A stretch of 64,000 nucleotides of DNA from Marsupella aquatica (lineage: Eukaryota; Marchantiophyta), in assembly GCA_973895155.1 (NCBI GenBank), contig OZ316892.1:28954001-29018000 (forward strand), given 5' to 3'. Below the pieces are notes generated by a model that was not told the DNA's origin, did no database searches, and worked only from the letters and a program-made list of their open reading frames with translations. Shown here piece after piece: positions 12,256-20,944 of this stretch (the stretch's first letter is position 1; every line of letters starts with the position of its first letter). The translations under genes and the position numbers were made by a program.

Positions 12256-13050
12256 CTTTTTTTTGGTGTGGAAGTGACTATTTTAGTCCATGGGGATGGG
12301 CAGGGACAATGTCTAGGTCCATTCAGGCTTTTGTTTCAACAAACACAGAGCTTTTGAGTGTTTTGCCACTAAAAATATTATAATTCACAATATTGTCACT
12401 CGACTTGTCACATTTGTTTTTGTAGTTTATTCTGTGTATGGATAAAAGTTCACCAACATAACTTGGCCTGGGGAGATATATAAAAAAATTGTGATATATT
12501 TATAAAATATAATAAAACTAATGGCAATATTATAAATTCAAACATTCTAATGGTAATGTACTTTAAGAAACTACACTCTTTTTAAGTTTTGTCTTTAGTT
12601 AGAGTCATTATCAACGTTGTCCTTATTTAGAGGTAAGGTCATTTTGTTCATCTTTGCCCCCAGCTCTGTTTTTTGTCCGGCCTCATTTCCAATTTTTTCT
12701 TTATTTGGTTTTTTTCCATCTCTCTTCAGTTTTCTTTATGGATAGTTACTATCTAGAGGCATCACTCTAAAGTGTATCACGCTTTATTTGTAAATAAATA
12801 AACGAGGCTTCGTTGGCTTATGACTCTTTTGGTGTGCCTAGGGAGGATTATATATTGAAGTTTAAAGTACCCCTTCATGCATGTTTTGGGGTTTAAGGTT
12901 TTCTAACATTTGGCTGCCAGGTCTAAGGGAAACATTTAGGCTGAGGATGGGCGATGGTGCTCTTGAGAACTAGCAAACTAAGGAAGATTTTAAATAGATA
13001 TTATTCTTAATGTAACAAAATATCAAGTCAAATATCAAGAAGGTTACAAG
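12256..13050. other. AT-rich spacer between copia elements
   Basis: No gene seen. Positions 12360-12560 resemble 39330-39510 (both include a phrase like GGCAATAT..AAATTCAAA followed by GTACTTTAA), so this is part of a dispersed repeat. 12745-12780 carries a weak match to the CTCTAGAAGCC repeat family. The final bases ACAAG (13046-13050) are the left target-site duplication of the neighbouring copia element. Confidence 0.5.
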
Positions 13051-13157
13051 TGTTTGATGGTGATAACAATGGTCTCAGTATAGTCTCGGTAATGGTACAT
13101 ATGGTGGTGCCGGGATGACCGGCTGATCCGGTCCTCCGGTCAAGGTAGAGTCTAACA
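13051..13157 (-). repeat. 3' LTR (107 bp)
   Basis: Begins TGTTTGATGG and ends GTCTAACA in plus orientation. Identical to 20833-20939. Preceded on the plus strand by target duplication ACAAG. Confidence 0.95.
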
Positions 13158-13167
13158 CTCCCCTTTG
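13158..13167 (-). promoter_or_regulatory. Polypurine tract of the 107-bp-LTR copia element
   Basis: The minus strand reads CAAAGGGGAG immediately before the LTR start TGTTAGACTC. Confidence 0.8.
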
Positions 13168-13468
13168 GATATATAGTGCAACTATATAGACAACATAGAC
13201 TATACCTAAATTATATCATATTCATAGGGGTACATGATATAAGTACAATCGAGGTAGACTGCCTCGTTAAAAAACCTTTATCAACTCTAGTTTAGTAAAA
13301 ACTCTACCAGTGTAGCAGAGAAAAATATGAGTGCTAAAGGAAAAAGAGTGCAACCTAACAGTCCTCGTCGTAATAAATGTCAATATAAAATAAAGTTAGA
13401 TGCTATAGTAAATCTAGCTTTAACATCTGTTTCATCAGTCGGTCGTCAACAGCATGTCGTCAGCATCA

Positions 13469-13600
13469 TCAAGTATCATGTGGAGTAGCAGCCTCCACGG
13501 TCATCATGCGTCGCACGCTCCGTAGTCCAATCGCCTGGCAGTGTCGGTGGTGAACTGATGGCGATAGTGATTTGGTGAAGAGATCCGCACAGTTGTTTGC
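13469..13600 (-). pseudogene. Separated C-terminal end of the copia pol
   Basis: The frame NNCADLFTKSL followed by HCQAIGLRSVRR is the usual tail of a copia RNase H/pol protein. It is the continuation of the pol frame that stops at 14569, separated from it by the TIR element at 13601-14596. The 8 bases at 13593-13600 (TTGTTTGC) repeat with one change at 14597-14604 (TTGTCTGC). Between this tail and the polypurine tract (13168-13468) I see only 3' untranslated sequence. Confidence 0.85.
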
Positions 13601-14596
13601 CCCTGGGCCCTCAGCGTTACTAATACAGGGAGGACGTGCGAACAATGCAAGGGTATTTTTAATGTAATACAAACAAATTTTTATAATAATTTTTAAAGTA
13701 GGCAACATCCCTGTATATACATTCATCACAATATTAGTAATAAGGCTCTTATCAAATACATGTCACATTATTCTTACGCAAGGGTACCCAAAATGCCAAG
13801 TACACACGTCACTATATGGTTGGGACACATACACTCATCACCTCATTTGCACACATGTTCATATAGTAAATCAGACATTTAATTATTTGTTGTCTTAAGG
13901 CAAGTTTAGTTTTGTGGGACCCTTTATGGTGGGACAAATGGTTTTGGGTAGACATGTTTACCCACATGTTTAGGAGTTAAGTCGGGAGTTGAGTAAATGT
14001 TGGGAATCTGGGATTGATGGGGATTCATGGATCAACCCCACATGGACGGACAAGATTACTTTTGAATTCTCTTGAATCAAACAGCCAGGTATGAGGCTAG
14101 ATGTGTTTGCGTGTGTAGGGGGGTATCGGGTACTCAACCAATGTTTGTTATAGTTGGTTCAGACTTTGGAGTATTATTCCTCAATTATACATATAGTACT
14201 CATGAAACTAGAAGTTTAGAGGCACTGTTGCGAACACTAAGAGGAGAGTGCATGCCTGTTTGTATACTATAGGAAGAACTATTCTTGTAGTGTATTAATT
14301 TTGTTCATCTATATAAAATATGTATCCTGAACATTGGGCGTAACAGCCATACAAGTCCCCTATGCAGTCTCATCTATTTCAGTATGATATTTGCAATTTT
14401 AAAAATTCAAGGGTGTTTTCAATTCCTTGAAAAACTCTATTATAATTTACAAAAGGATAAAATTTAACAGGACAAGTTAATATTTTTACATTAACAAGGA
14501 GATTTTTTTTGTGAACAAAAATATTAAGAAGGGGTACACGGGGGGTGTATGTTCTCAGGGGGGTTCACTTAATATAGTAAGAGTGAGGGCCCAGGG
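13601..14596. mobile_element. Non-autonomous hAT-like TIR element inserted in copia pol
   Basis: A 996-bp insertion whose ends are inverted repeats: CCCTGGGCCCTCA at 13601-13613 and its complement at 14584-14596, with TTACTA continuing the match after a 3-base gap. It is flanked by 8-bp near-identical repeats TTGTTTGC/TTGTCTGC. An 8-bp duplication is the hallmark of hAT transposons. No transposase frame is present, so movement would need a partner in trans. Insertion supplies the last residues and stop codon of the truncated pol. Confidence 0.82.
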
Positions 14597-17500
14597 TTGT
14601 CTGCACTTGAAATCTGCAAAATGTTGATCTCTTTTCCATGTAACTCGTGGGTGTAGAAAAATTTTGGAGCTATGTGCTTCACGCGATCGCCTTTGATGAA
14701 TCCTTTCGTGATCTGCTGTATACATGCTGCGTTATCCTCAAAAATGTTAGTAGGCTTTGTTAGTGGTGGTAGGCCGCATTTGGTGTTGATGTGGTTTATA
14801 AAGGATCGTAACCAAACGGCTTCACGACTAGCCTCATGTAGAGCTAAGATTTTTGAGTGATTTGATGAGGTTGCTGTTAGGGTTTGTTTCACGCTTTTCC
14901 AAGAAAAAGCGGTACCCCCTATGGTAAAAACATATCCAGTTTGGGATTTTGCAGTATCAGTGTCTGAGAGATATCCGGCATCCGCGTATCCTATGAGCTC
15001 GTGGTTTGCACCGAATGGGTAAAATAACCCAGTATCGGTGGTTCCACGTAGATATCTAAATACGTGCTTAACTCCGTTCCAGTGTCTGGCTGTGGGAGTT
15101 GCACTATGTCTGGCTAGTAAGTTAACTGCAAATGCAATGTCTGGTCTGGTCTGATTCGCTAGGTACATTAATGCTCCTATTGCAGAAAGGTATGGTGTTT
15201 CTGGTCCTAATAGTGGTTCATGTTCTTCGCGCTTGCGAAAAACATCAGTGTTATTTTCTAATGAACGTACAACCATTGGTGACGTCAATGGGTGTGCTAG
15301 GTTCATATTGAATTGTTTTAGGATCTTTTCGGTTTGTGTGGTCTGATGGAGCATCATGCCAGTGGGTAGGATTTCTAGTTGTAAACCTAAGCAAAAATTT
15401 GTATGTCCAAGGTCTTTCATCTCAAATGTGGATTTAAGACTGGTAATTGTATCTTCTGTAAGTTGGGGTGTCCCAAATATATTTAAGTCATCAACGTAAA
15501 TAGAAACGATGACATATTCATCATCCACATGTTTAATAAATAAACATGGTGTAATGGCATCATGGGAAAAACCCATGGCAATCATTTCATCAGTAAATCT
15601 TTGATACCATACTCTGCCACTTTGTTTCAGGCCATATAATGCCTTCAACACACGGATAGCTAGTCCGCGGCGAGTATTCCGTATGGTTGACACAGCGGTG
15701 TCATTATTATGAGTTACATGTGTAGATGACACATGAGGTGTAACTTGAGATAATTGTGTTATAATCTTATGTAAATATGAGATATGCGATTTAGCGCCTT
15801 GAGCTAAAGCTCGGCGACGTTGCTCCAACTCAGGAGGTGATCGCATATATAGATAGGTGTCTAAAGTGTCATATAAATATGCAGTTGCAACATCTAATTG
15901 TCGCATTTGTAGTTGGTGGAAAATGGCAAATCCGATTAGGTATCGGAATGTTGTGCTATCCATAACCGGTGAGTAAGTTTCATCGTAATGAATTCCCGGT
16001 TGTTGGGTAAATCCTTTCCCTACCAGACGTGCTTTATAGCGTACAACTTGGCCTTTATCATTTCTTTTGCGGACAAATGTCCACTTGTAGCCAATTAGGT
16101 GTACGTCTTGCGGTGTTGGCTCGACTGGGCCAAAAGTGTGTCTGCTGAGTAGGGAATCTAATTCTCCATTTATAGCTTTTTGCCATTCAGGCCAATCTGG
16201 TCTGTTTTGGCATTCTAAGATGGATATTGGTTCTGGTGTTTCGTCTGTGATATGTGTTGCCACCATTAATGCAAAAGCATCATCTATTGAAGTAGTATTT
16301 CTATCCCACATCTCACCGGTGTGTGCGAAGTGGATAGAAATCTCTTCATGAGTTGTGGATTCTGTGTGGTCGGCATCAGGTGAAGGTGGTATAGATGAAC
16401 TGCGCCTTCTTGGTTGTTTATCCTTGGATCCCAAAGGTCTGCCTCGTTTTGCACGAGGTTGGGATGTACTAGCTGGCTCACTTGATAATTCGATGCGAGC
16501 AGGTGCTCTCGCAGCTGGAATATGTGAGCGGCTAACTTGGGATGTATCGACGAAAGCGTCGAGAAGTTCTTCCACAATCTTGTGGAGTTGTAAAATTCTT
16601 TGAACTTCTTTCTCCCCTTGATTCGTTCTAAGGTCTTGCCAAAATGGTGAGTGTTGTTCCCACTCCAAAGGTGGTTGTGGGTGTTTAGGCGTTATTAATG
16701 GTGGGTAAATGTGTTCGTCAAAATGGCAATCTAGAAATCTGGCTTTAAAAACGTCGCCAGTTGTTGGCTCCATATATCGGATTATGGACGGTGAGTCAAA
16801 TCCAATGTATATCCCCAACTGTCGTTGGGGTCCCATCTTGGTTCGTTTGGGTGGAGTAATGGGGACCATTACTTGACATCCAAATGAACGAAGATGTGAT
16901 AGGTCAGGTTTAATACCATTAACAATTTGGTATGGGCTATAGGTATTAAACGCCGATGGGCGATATTGGATTAATGCATTCGCCTGTAATATGGCGTGTC
17001 CCCATGCTGAGACGGGGAGTTTTGACTGCATTAGTAATGGGCGTGCAATTAACTGAAGGCGTTTAATGACCGCTTCAGCTAATCCATTCTGGAAATGCAC
17101 GTGGGGTACAGGATATTGTACGTCTATGCCAAGTGATGTGCAAAAGTCACCAAATGTTTCAGATGTGAATTCCCCTGCATTGTCAACCCTTAGTGTCTTA
17201 ATGGGGTGATCTGGGAATTGTGCTTTCACGCGCAAGATTTGCGCCAAAATGCGAGGTATTACCATGTTCCTCGTTGAAAGCAAGGTCACATTTGACCATT
17301 TGGTTGATGCGTCAATTAAAACCATAAAGTAGCGGAAAGGTCCGCTTGGTGGGTTAATTGGCCCGCAGACATCAGCATGGATTATTTCCAAGAATTGGGG
17401 TATTTTAGTTGGCAATTTTGATGCCGTGGGCCTTGTTATTAACTTGCCGCGTGAGCATGCAGTGCATGGAGTGCTCACTGGGATGTGGCGTGTATTGATT

Positions 17501-18228
17501 GGAATGCCACTTGAATTCTTAATGATTTTTGTTAGCATTGATTGGCCGGGGTGGCCGAGGCGTGCATGCCATAGCGCATGCAATTCGCTTGTATTGGCGT
17601 TGTTATGCAGGCATTCAATTTGTGTTATGTAAAACCCGCAGGGATACGAGAAAAGTGTCTCTTTAATTATTTTCCCCTTAAGGGTGTTTTCAACCAAGTG
17701 AATGACCTCTTGGTCTCTGGTATCGCCCGTTTGGACATGTAGCCCATTTGCTCGTATATCTCTAAAGCTAAGGAGATTACGAGTTGCGTTTGGGGTGAAA
17801 ATGGCAGATTCTATGTGTATTTCAGTACCCTGCGGGAGTCTAATAGAGGCTGGGTCGAAGCCCTCTTCTATTTGACTAGGACCATTTATAGTGGTCAGGG
17901 ATCTACGTGAGGGTGTAATCTTGTGGAAAAGGTGCCTATCCCTGAGGATAGTGTGCGTGGTCGCACTGTCGATAATACATGTGCTTGGGCTATTTAAATC
18001 TGGTGTAGTGGAGCTACTTGCCACTAAGTGTGCCTCTGGTTGGGCAGGTAGGTCTGAAAAGTCTTGGAATGGGTCGCTAGATTCCATAAACGCCCCGTGG
18101 GTTTCACGGGGTGGTGGTCTTGAGGTTTGTCTATCCTGGATGGACCGTTGATATAAATCTCTAAGATGTTGTGGGATTCTACAATTTCTCGCGAGGTGGT
18201 TTGTCATGCCACATTCATGGCATTTCGG
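14569..18228 (-). CDS. Copia Pol polyprotein (protease, integrase, RT, RNase H), C-terminally truncated
   Basis: Counting from the ATG at 18207 (1,212 aa): the zinc knuckle CX2CX4HX4C (CHECGMTNHLARNC) spans the start. Protease DSA is at 80-82. The integrase HHCC region is near 210-252 and the DDE core at D279, D342 and E378 (HADVCGP, VDNAGEF, NGLAEAVIKRL). RT follows, with KARLVGKGFTQ near 725 and YVDD at 904-907. RNase H has YADAGY near 1073 and FEDNA near 1156. The frame opens at 18228 just after a TGA. The C terminus ends in vector-derived GPSLLLY from the hAT-like insertion. The RNase H position usually occupied by the catalytic Glu reads NHSKI, with Lys instead of Glu. It copies and integrates element DNA when intact; this copy is probably defective. 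Confidence 0.93.
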   Translation of the reverse strand, partial: PKCHECGMTNHLARNCRIPQHLRDLYQRSIQDRQTSRPPPRETHGAFMESSDPFQDFSDLPAQPEAHLVASSSTTPDLNSPSTCIIDSATTHTILRDRHLFHKITPSRRSLTTINGPSQIEEGFDPASIRLPQGTEIHIESAIFTPNATRNLLSFRDIRANGLHVQTGDTRDQEVIHLVENTLKGKIIKETLFSYPCGFYITQIECLHNNANTSELHALWHARLGHPGQSMLTKIIKNSSGIPINTRHIPVSTPCTACSRGKLITRPTASKLPTKIPQFLEIIHADVCGPINPPSGPFRYFMVLIDASTKWSNVTLLSTRNMVIPRILAQILRVKAQFPDHPIKTLRVDNAGEFTSETFGDFCTSLGIDVQYPVPHVHFQNGLAEAVIKRLQLIARPLLMQSKLPVSAWGHAILQANALIQYRPSAFNTYSPYQIVNGIKPDLSHLRSFGCQVMVPITPPKRTKMGPQRQLGIYIGFDSPSIIRYMEPTTGDVFKARFLDCHFDEHIYPPLITPKHPQPPLEWEQHSPFWQDLRTNQGEKEVQRILQLHKIVEELLDAFVDTSQVSRSHIPAARAPARIELSSEPASTSQPRAKRGRPLGSKDKQPRRRSSSIPPSPDADHTESTTHEEISIHFAHTGEMWDRNTTSIDDAFALMVATHITDETPEPISILECQNRPDWPEWQKAINGELDSLLSRHTFGPVEPTPQDVHLIGYKWTFVRKRNDKGQVVRYKARLVGKGFTQQPGIHYDETYSPVMDSTTFRYLIGFAIFHQLQMRQLDVATAYLYDTLDTYLYMRSPPELEQRRRALAQGAKSHISYLHKIITQLSQVTPHVSSTHVTHNNDTAVSTIRNTRRGLAIRVLKALYGLKQSGRVWYQRFTDEMIAMGFSHDAITPCLFIKHVDDEYVIVSIYVDDLNIFGTPQLTEDTITSLKSTFEMKDLGHTNFCLGLQLEILPTGMMLHQTTQTEKILKQFNMNLAHPLTSPMVVRSLENNTDVFRKREEHEPLLGPETPYLSAIGALMYLANQTRPDIAFAVNLLARHSATPTARHWNGVKHVFRYLRGTTDTGLFYPFGANHELIGYADAGYLSDTDTAKSQTGYVFTIGGTAFSWKSVKQTLTATSSNHSKILALHEASREAVWLRSFINHINTKCGLPPLTKPTNIFEDNAACIQQITKGFIKGDRVKHIAPKFFYTHELHGKEINILQISSADNPGPSLLLY
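14597..14604. repeat. 8-bp target duplication of the hAT-like element
   Basis: TTGTCTGC here, TTGTTTGC at 13593-13600 on the other side: seven of eight bases agree. Confidence 0.75.
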
Positions 18229-18246
18229 TCATTCCCGTTGTTGTCA
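18229..18246 (-). other. Two in-frame TGA codons between gag and pol
   Basis: Gag ends with TGA (18244-18246). In the same frame, after four codons, a second TGA (18229-18231) occurs; the zinc-knuckle and pol frame then continues open. Gag and pol are thus in one frame interrupted twice. Both TGAs could derive from CGA (Arg) by deamination of a methylated C. Whether they are decay or a readthrough device cannot be told here. Confidence 0.85.
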
Positions 18247-19149
18247 GGATTGTGACCGATCGTTCCTACGGTTGTTGTTATATGGTCTACCACCACCGCG
18301 TCCTTCGCGTCCGCCACATCCGCCACGTCCACCTCGTCCTCCTCGTCCTCCTCGTCCATCTCGTCCTCCGCGTCCTCGAAAGGTTCGTTGGGAGTTATAT
18401 TGTGGACGTTGGTTAAAGAAACTCCCCCTGTTGGGGTTGTTTCTTTGGTTGCCATTCCTACTGCGCTTAATGCCCTGCCTTGATGTGGAGGGTTCAGCGG
18501 TGTCGGTAAGATGTGTTTCACTCTGTGATCCTAAGGGCAGTGTGCCCGCAGGACATTTTCTAGAGTTAACTAAAAGGAGTTCTTGGTTTCTCTCTGTGAC
18601 TAGGAGGTGGGCTATGAGCTCGGAGTATTGCCCGAACTTCATGTTTCGATACTGTGTTGATAGCCACACATTCGATGAGTGAAATGTCGACAAGGTCTTC
18701 TCTAGCAGATCCTTGTCCATGACCGGCTCGCCACATAGTGCGAGGGTTGAGGATATTTTAAAGAGTTCGCTATTGTAGGCTGAAATTGAGGTGAAGTCCT
18801 GGACCCGCAGGTTGAGCCAGTCTTGTCTGGCTCTAGGTAATTCGACCAGTTTCTGGTGGTCGAATCGGGTCTGTAGGGCTGTCCATAGTTCCCGAGGGGT
18901 CGAAAGGTGCATGTATTGTCTCTGGAGGAATCTATGGATGTGGCATCTCAGGAATACTAGGGCTTTCGATTCGTTGGCTTTAGTTAATGGGTCTGGTTGT
19001 GGTTCGCCGACAAGGATAGGTTGGGCCATTCCTATCGCTGGGAGTAGGGTTAGCGATGTAAGGTTCTCTCTAAGATTCATTGACCATTCCAGGTAGTTAC
19101 TACCATCGATGTCAAGGGCTGGGAAGTTGAGTTTCTCGAGGTTCGTCAT
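18244..19149 (-). CDS. Copia Gag (UBN2-like capsid, RGG-rich tail)
   Basis: A 301-aa capsid protein starting at the ATG 19147-19149. The N-terminal part (LNFPALDIDGSNYLEWSMNL) and the central helices (RELWTALQTRFDHQK, SISAYNSELFKISSTLALCG) match the UBN2/gag-polypeptide family of plant copia elements. The C terminus is an RNA-binding-type RGG/GRGG run (near residues 260-290) encoded by a repetitive CGTCCTCCT-like stretch at 18300-18370. The zinc knuckle that normally ends Gag lies beyond two TGA codons. Gag would form the particle that packages element RNA. Confidence 0.92.
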   Translation of the reverse strand: MTNLEKLNFPALDIDGSNYLEWSMNLRENLTSLTLLPAIGMAQPILVGEPQPDPLTKANESKALVFLRCHIHRFLQRQYMHLSTPRELWTALQTRFDHQKLVELPRARQDWLNLRVQDFTSISAYNSELFKISSTLALCGEPVMDKDLLEKTLSTFHSSNVWLSTQYRNMKFGQYSELIAHLLVTERNQELLLVNSRKCPAGTLPLGSQSETHLTDTAEPSTSRQGIKRSRNGNQRNNPNRGSFFNQRPQYNSQRTFRGRGGRDGRGGRGGRGGRGGCGGREGRGGGRPYNNNRRNDRSQS

Positions 19150-20832
19150 AGGGTTGATGGCTGGATTCCTTTTAAGTGTGGTTGAGGTTTATATACTAAT
19201 AAGTATAGTTAGGAATGACAAAGCACATTTATGCGGCATGCATGGTAGAGCTGGGTGGAGAACGCATGCAAATCGGAAATTCCTTTTTAGGTTTTGCACT
19301 TATGGTTTAGGGTTTTCTTGGTATTTGTTTAACTGCAAAGTTTCCTTTGTAGATGCTTTTTTCTTTGTTAAACTGTGCAGTTATCCACTTGTGCACTTAG
19401 GGTTGCTGTTATGGTTTATGTTTACTCTTGCATTGGTTATGTGCATATTCAGCTTTGTAAAGTAAATTCCCTTTGTTACGGAATGCACGTAAGGAGGTTT
19501 TGCGGTTATGTTGCAGTTATGGGGCGTGCACTTAGCGGTTTTGATTGGGGTTCGACTTTTCCTCGTTGTTTTGAGCCTTGATGTTGTGAGATTTGTATGC
19601 CTCCTTGTGCCTGGTTGGTGCTCTCCTTAAAATCTCGTCTTCTTCTGGCTTCCTCAATCTGCCATAAGGTCTTCCTCAAAGTTTTGTGGTTTCGCTCGCG
19701 GGTCTACTGCTTTGCCATCTGGTTCTTATGGATTCTTATTCAATTGCGAACCATGATCGTCTCTCGAATTTGTTGGGATTTCTCTCCATTCGGGCTACAG
19801 GAATCCTGTCAATGTCAATCCTCGAAATCTCACAGGTCGTTTCGCTTCAGTCTGCTCGCGAGTCTGGTACCCTTTCGCCGTTGCTTGCTTCTTATCTCCT
19901 CCTCTCTTCGATGATTCAAGTTCGCTGAGGGGTATCTATGTTCCTTCTTTCGATTGCGGGCTTCCCTCACAGGTCTTCGTTTCTAGATTAATCTCTTTCC
20001 TTCTCGCTTCTGTGTCAGCGACGTTCGGAATCACTCGCTCCTTTTAACCTCTCCGAAAAGTTTGGCCTTACAATGCTCCCTTATCTCCTTTTCTTTATCC
20101 CTTTGGCATTATCAATCCTTAGTGATTGGGTCGATCGGACCCATGCTGCGTGGTCGCGAGCGTTCTCTTCTATTCTTCTCGATTCTGTTTGTCTAGGCTT
20201 AATGTGTGCTTGTCCTTTCTTTCAAGATTTTTTCTGTTCATCGTCGGGCATTCGTCGCCCCTCTCTCCTTCGATTTTCGAAGAATGTCTTATGGCCTACT
20301 GCGAAAGTATGGCTCTTCACGGCAGCAACAGGATTTTCATTCTTTCTCTCTCTGTTTGCACGCTATCGCCGTCGCCATCGATTCGCTATTCCATTCGGCA
20401 TAAAAAAATTTCTCAATCTCTCGTAGGCTTTCCAAAGTTTCTCCGCTTCTTTTCCTCTCTCGATTGCTGCCAGCGTTCGGTCCGACGTCTCTTTCAGCCC
20501 TCTCTATTCTCTTTTGAGAATTGAATATGTGTGACTTTGGGCCTGGCTCCGTGTTCTACCGATGCCCTTACGAATCTCCTTGCGTTCTCTCTCGCTCACT
20601 CATTCTCTCATCTCCTTCCTGCATACGGCCTTCTGCCTTGTGATGTCCTTATGAATTGACGATTTTTCCTAAGGGAAAAAAAACGAGACCCATGGTCAAT
20701 TGCTGTCGAAAGCTGCACGCTTCCTTCCGATCTCTTATTCGTCTTACTCAATCATTACTCAATTCGCCATGGCTCTTCGAAAAAAAATCTTAGCCTCCTT
20801 GCTCAGCCTCGGTGAGTCTCGTGCTGATAACG
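19150..20832 (-). other. Copia 5' leader and primer-binding site
   Basis: A 1.7-kb untranslated leader between the 5' LTR and gag. On the minus strand the LTR end is followed by CGTTATCAGCACGAGACTCAC (20812-20832, shown in part: TTATCAGCACGAG), a motif common beside plant copia LTRs and the probable primer-binding site; I do not assign the tRNA. The plus strand is strongly pyrimidine-rich between 19600 and 20700, so the transcript would be purine-rich. The frames in it have no domain. Confidence 0.65.
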
Positions 20833-20939
20833 TGTTTGATGGTGATAACAATGGTCTCAGTATAGTCTCGGTAATGGTACATATGGTGGTGCCGGGATGA
20901 CCGGCTGATCCGGTCCTCCGGTCAAGGTAGAGTCTAACA
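20833..20939 (-). repeat. 5' LTR (107 bp)
   Basis: Identical to 13051-13157 and followed on the plus strand by the target duplication ACAAG (20940-20944). Confidence 0.95.
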
Positions 20940-20944
20940 ACAAG

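Larger units (their letters stand above)
13051..20939 (-). mobile_element. Structurally complete Ty1/copia retrotransposon with 107-bp LTRs
   Basis: A 7,889-bp element on the minus strand. Its two LTRs (13051-13157 and 20833-20939) are 107 bp and identical base for base, and both flanks carry ACAAG (13046-13050 and 20940-20944), a classic 5-bp target duplication. Order from the 5' end: LTR, primer site, 1.7-kb leader, gag (18244-19149), pol (18228 to 14569, then a remnant at 13469-13600), polypurine tract, LTR. A 996-bp TIR element (13601-14596) is nested in the end of pol. Domain order protease-integrase-RT-RNase H is diagnostic of copia. Identical LTRs suggest a recent insertion, though at 107 bp the clock is coarse. 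Confidence 0.95.

Noticed and set aside
18229-18246. Selenocysteine insertion at the two TGA codons
   Set aside because: Two TGAs within five codons in a retroelement, with no known selenoprotein context; decay or stop readthrough explains them better.
18206-18682. Plus-strand 158-codon frame rich in Pro-Arg-Pro
   Set aside because: It is the antisense shadow of the RGG-repeat end of Gag.
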